Assembly (NCBI GenBank): GCA_020249005.1
Contig: JADCGN010000123.1
Location: 1 to 12,731 of the forward strand
Origin: Alphaproteobacteria bacterium
Lineage (GTDB): Bacteria; Pseudomonadota; Alphaproteobacteria; UBA2136; UBA6156
Length of the DNA stretch: 12,731 nucleotides
Direction of reading: 5' to 3'
Under the pieces are notes generated by a model that was not told the DNA's origin, searched no databases, and saw only the letters and a list, made by a program, of their open reading frames with translations. Every line of letters begins with the position of its first letter. Position 1 is the first letter of the stretch. Below, in pieces: positions 12,298 through 12,731 of the stretch. Position numbers and translations under genes: made by a program.

Positions 12298-12642
12298 TTA
12301 GAAAATACCTGTCGGGCTCGGCTGCGTTGGGCTGGCTTGGCCCACCACGCTTGGGCTCACCGTGGCATTCACCACCTCCGGCACCAGCGGCAGCTGGCTG
12401 AGCGCACTGCCGTTAAAGTAAACCTTGCCGGCTTGGTCGGCGATGGCCTGCAGCCGCTCGGGGCTGGCCAGCAAGGCCCATTCGGCTTCCAACACACGTT
12501 TGGTTTCGCGTAGTTGGGCGCGTTCTTTCACCAAGCGCAGACGCTCGCGGTCCATGGTTTGGACGTCGGTCTTGATGCGCATCATCCCCGCAAATGCCAG
12601 CAAGCTGAGCATCAGGGCGGTGAGGATCAAGCCGTTTTTCAT
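12298..12642 (-). CDS. ftsL: Cell division protein FtsL
   Basis: FtsL is a bitopic membrane protein of the divisome that works with FtsB and FtsQ to activate septal peptidoglycan synthesis. The 114-residue product has one N-terminal membrane segment (about 4-21, after MKN), a periplasmic coiled coil (about 27-53, TDVQTMDRERLRLVKERAQL…) and the LEAEWALLASPERLQAIA motif (about 51-68) typical of proteobacterial FtsL. A variable Ser/Pro tail follows. Its ATG overlaps the rsmH TGA (ATGA), so the two are translationally coupled. The usual next gene, ftsI, is absent; atpH follows instead. Confidence 0.88.
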   Translation of the reverse strand: MKNGLILTALMLSLLAFAGMMRIKTDVQTMDRERLRLVKERAQLRETKRVLEAEWALLASPERLQAIADQAGKVYFNGSALSQLPLVPEVVNATVSPSVVGQASPTQPSPTGIF

Positions 12643-12731
12643 GGATGTACGCGGGTCAGTGTGCGCAGGATGGCCGAACGGGCCCGCGGGTTCAAGGCCA
12701 CTTCGGCGCTGCTTGGTATAATCTTCTTGCC
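12639..12731 (-). CDS. rsmH: RsmH (16S rRNA m4C1402 methyltransferase), C-terminal end
   Basis: The frame entering from the right edge gives 30 residues ending at TGA (12641-12639). They match the C-terminus of RsmH/MraW: a basic GKKIIPSS, then EVALNPRARSAILRTLTRVHP, where NPRARSAxLR is the family's closing motif. The stop overlaps the ftsL ATG. rsmH-ftsL is the conserved start of the dcw cluster, which supports both calls. The catalytic part lies outside the window. Confidence 0.88.
   Translation of the reverse strand, partial: GKKIIPSSAEVALNPRARSAILRTLTRVHP

Noticed and set aside
1..12731. CRISPR array, insertion sequence, integrase, toxin-antitoxin or phage module
   Set aside because: I found no regularly spaced repeats, no transposase or integrase motifs, and no paired small genes of that type. 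The AT-rich segments carry no terminal repeats that I could see.

Overview
The window looks like chromosomal DNA of a GC-rich alphaproteobacterium. The F1-ATPase alpha and beta subunits, the S1 protein and the RsmH/FtsL pair read as alphaproteobacterial, and no F0 genes sit beside the F1 genes, which is usual in that class. I cannot name a genus. Almost everything is housekeeping. Two stretches stand out as much more AT-rich: about 1-155 and 8657-9109.

Left half, + strand: the 3' end of an AT-rich hypothetical gene (3-197); a promoter and rpsA (ribosomal protein S1) with a strong terminator; msrB (methionine sulfoxide reductase B, with a Tat-like leader and a second, SD-driven internal start); then a tight run atpC (F1 epsilon) - HAD hydrolase - rbfA - truB, followed after a 170-nt structured leader by rpsO (S15) and a two-way terminator. 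rbfA-truB-rpsO is the conserved ribosome-maturation block; atpC and the HAD gene occupy the place upstream of it.

Middle, mostly - strand: a small secreted Met/His/charged-rich helical protein (5286-5627), atpD (F1 beta) with its own terminator, tRNA-Leu(CAG) directly upstream of atpD, and a DUF2256-type zinc-ribbon gene. murI (glutamate racemase, + strand) diverges from the DUF2256 gene. An AT-rich P-loop kinase-like gene (- strand) runs tail-to-tail into murI.

Right end, - strand: the end of rsmH, then ftsL, then atpH-atpA-atpG. The start of the cell-division (dcw) cluster is therefore joined directly to an ATP synthase cluster, where ftsI would normally follow.

The F1 sector is encoded in three separated places (atpHAG, atpD, atpC on the opposite strand) instead of one atpHAGDC operon, and the epsilon subunit has only the N-terminal domain. 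A second theme is start-site architecture: atpH, msrB, and less clearly murI and atpC, have a -10-like hexamer ending exactly 6 nt before the ATG, which predicts leaderless mRNAs, while atpD, atpA, atpG and the internal msrB start have Shine-Dalgarno sequences. I saw no defence system, CRISPR array, transposase or other obviously new multi-gene system.
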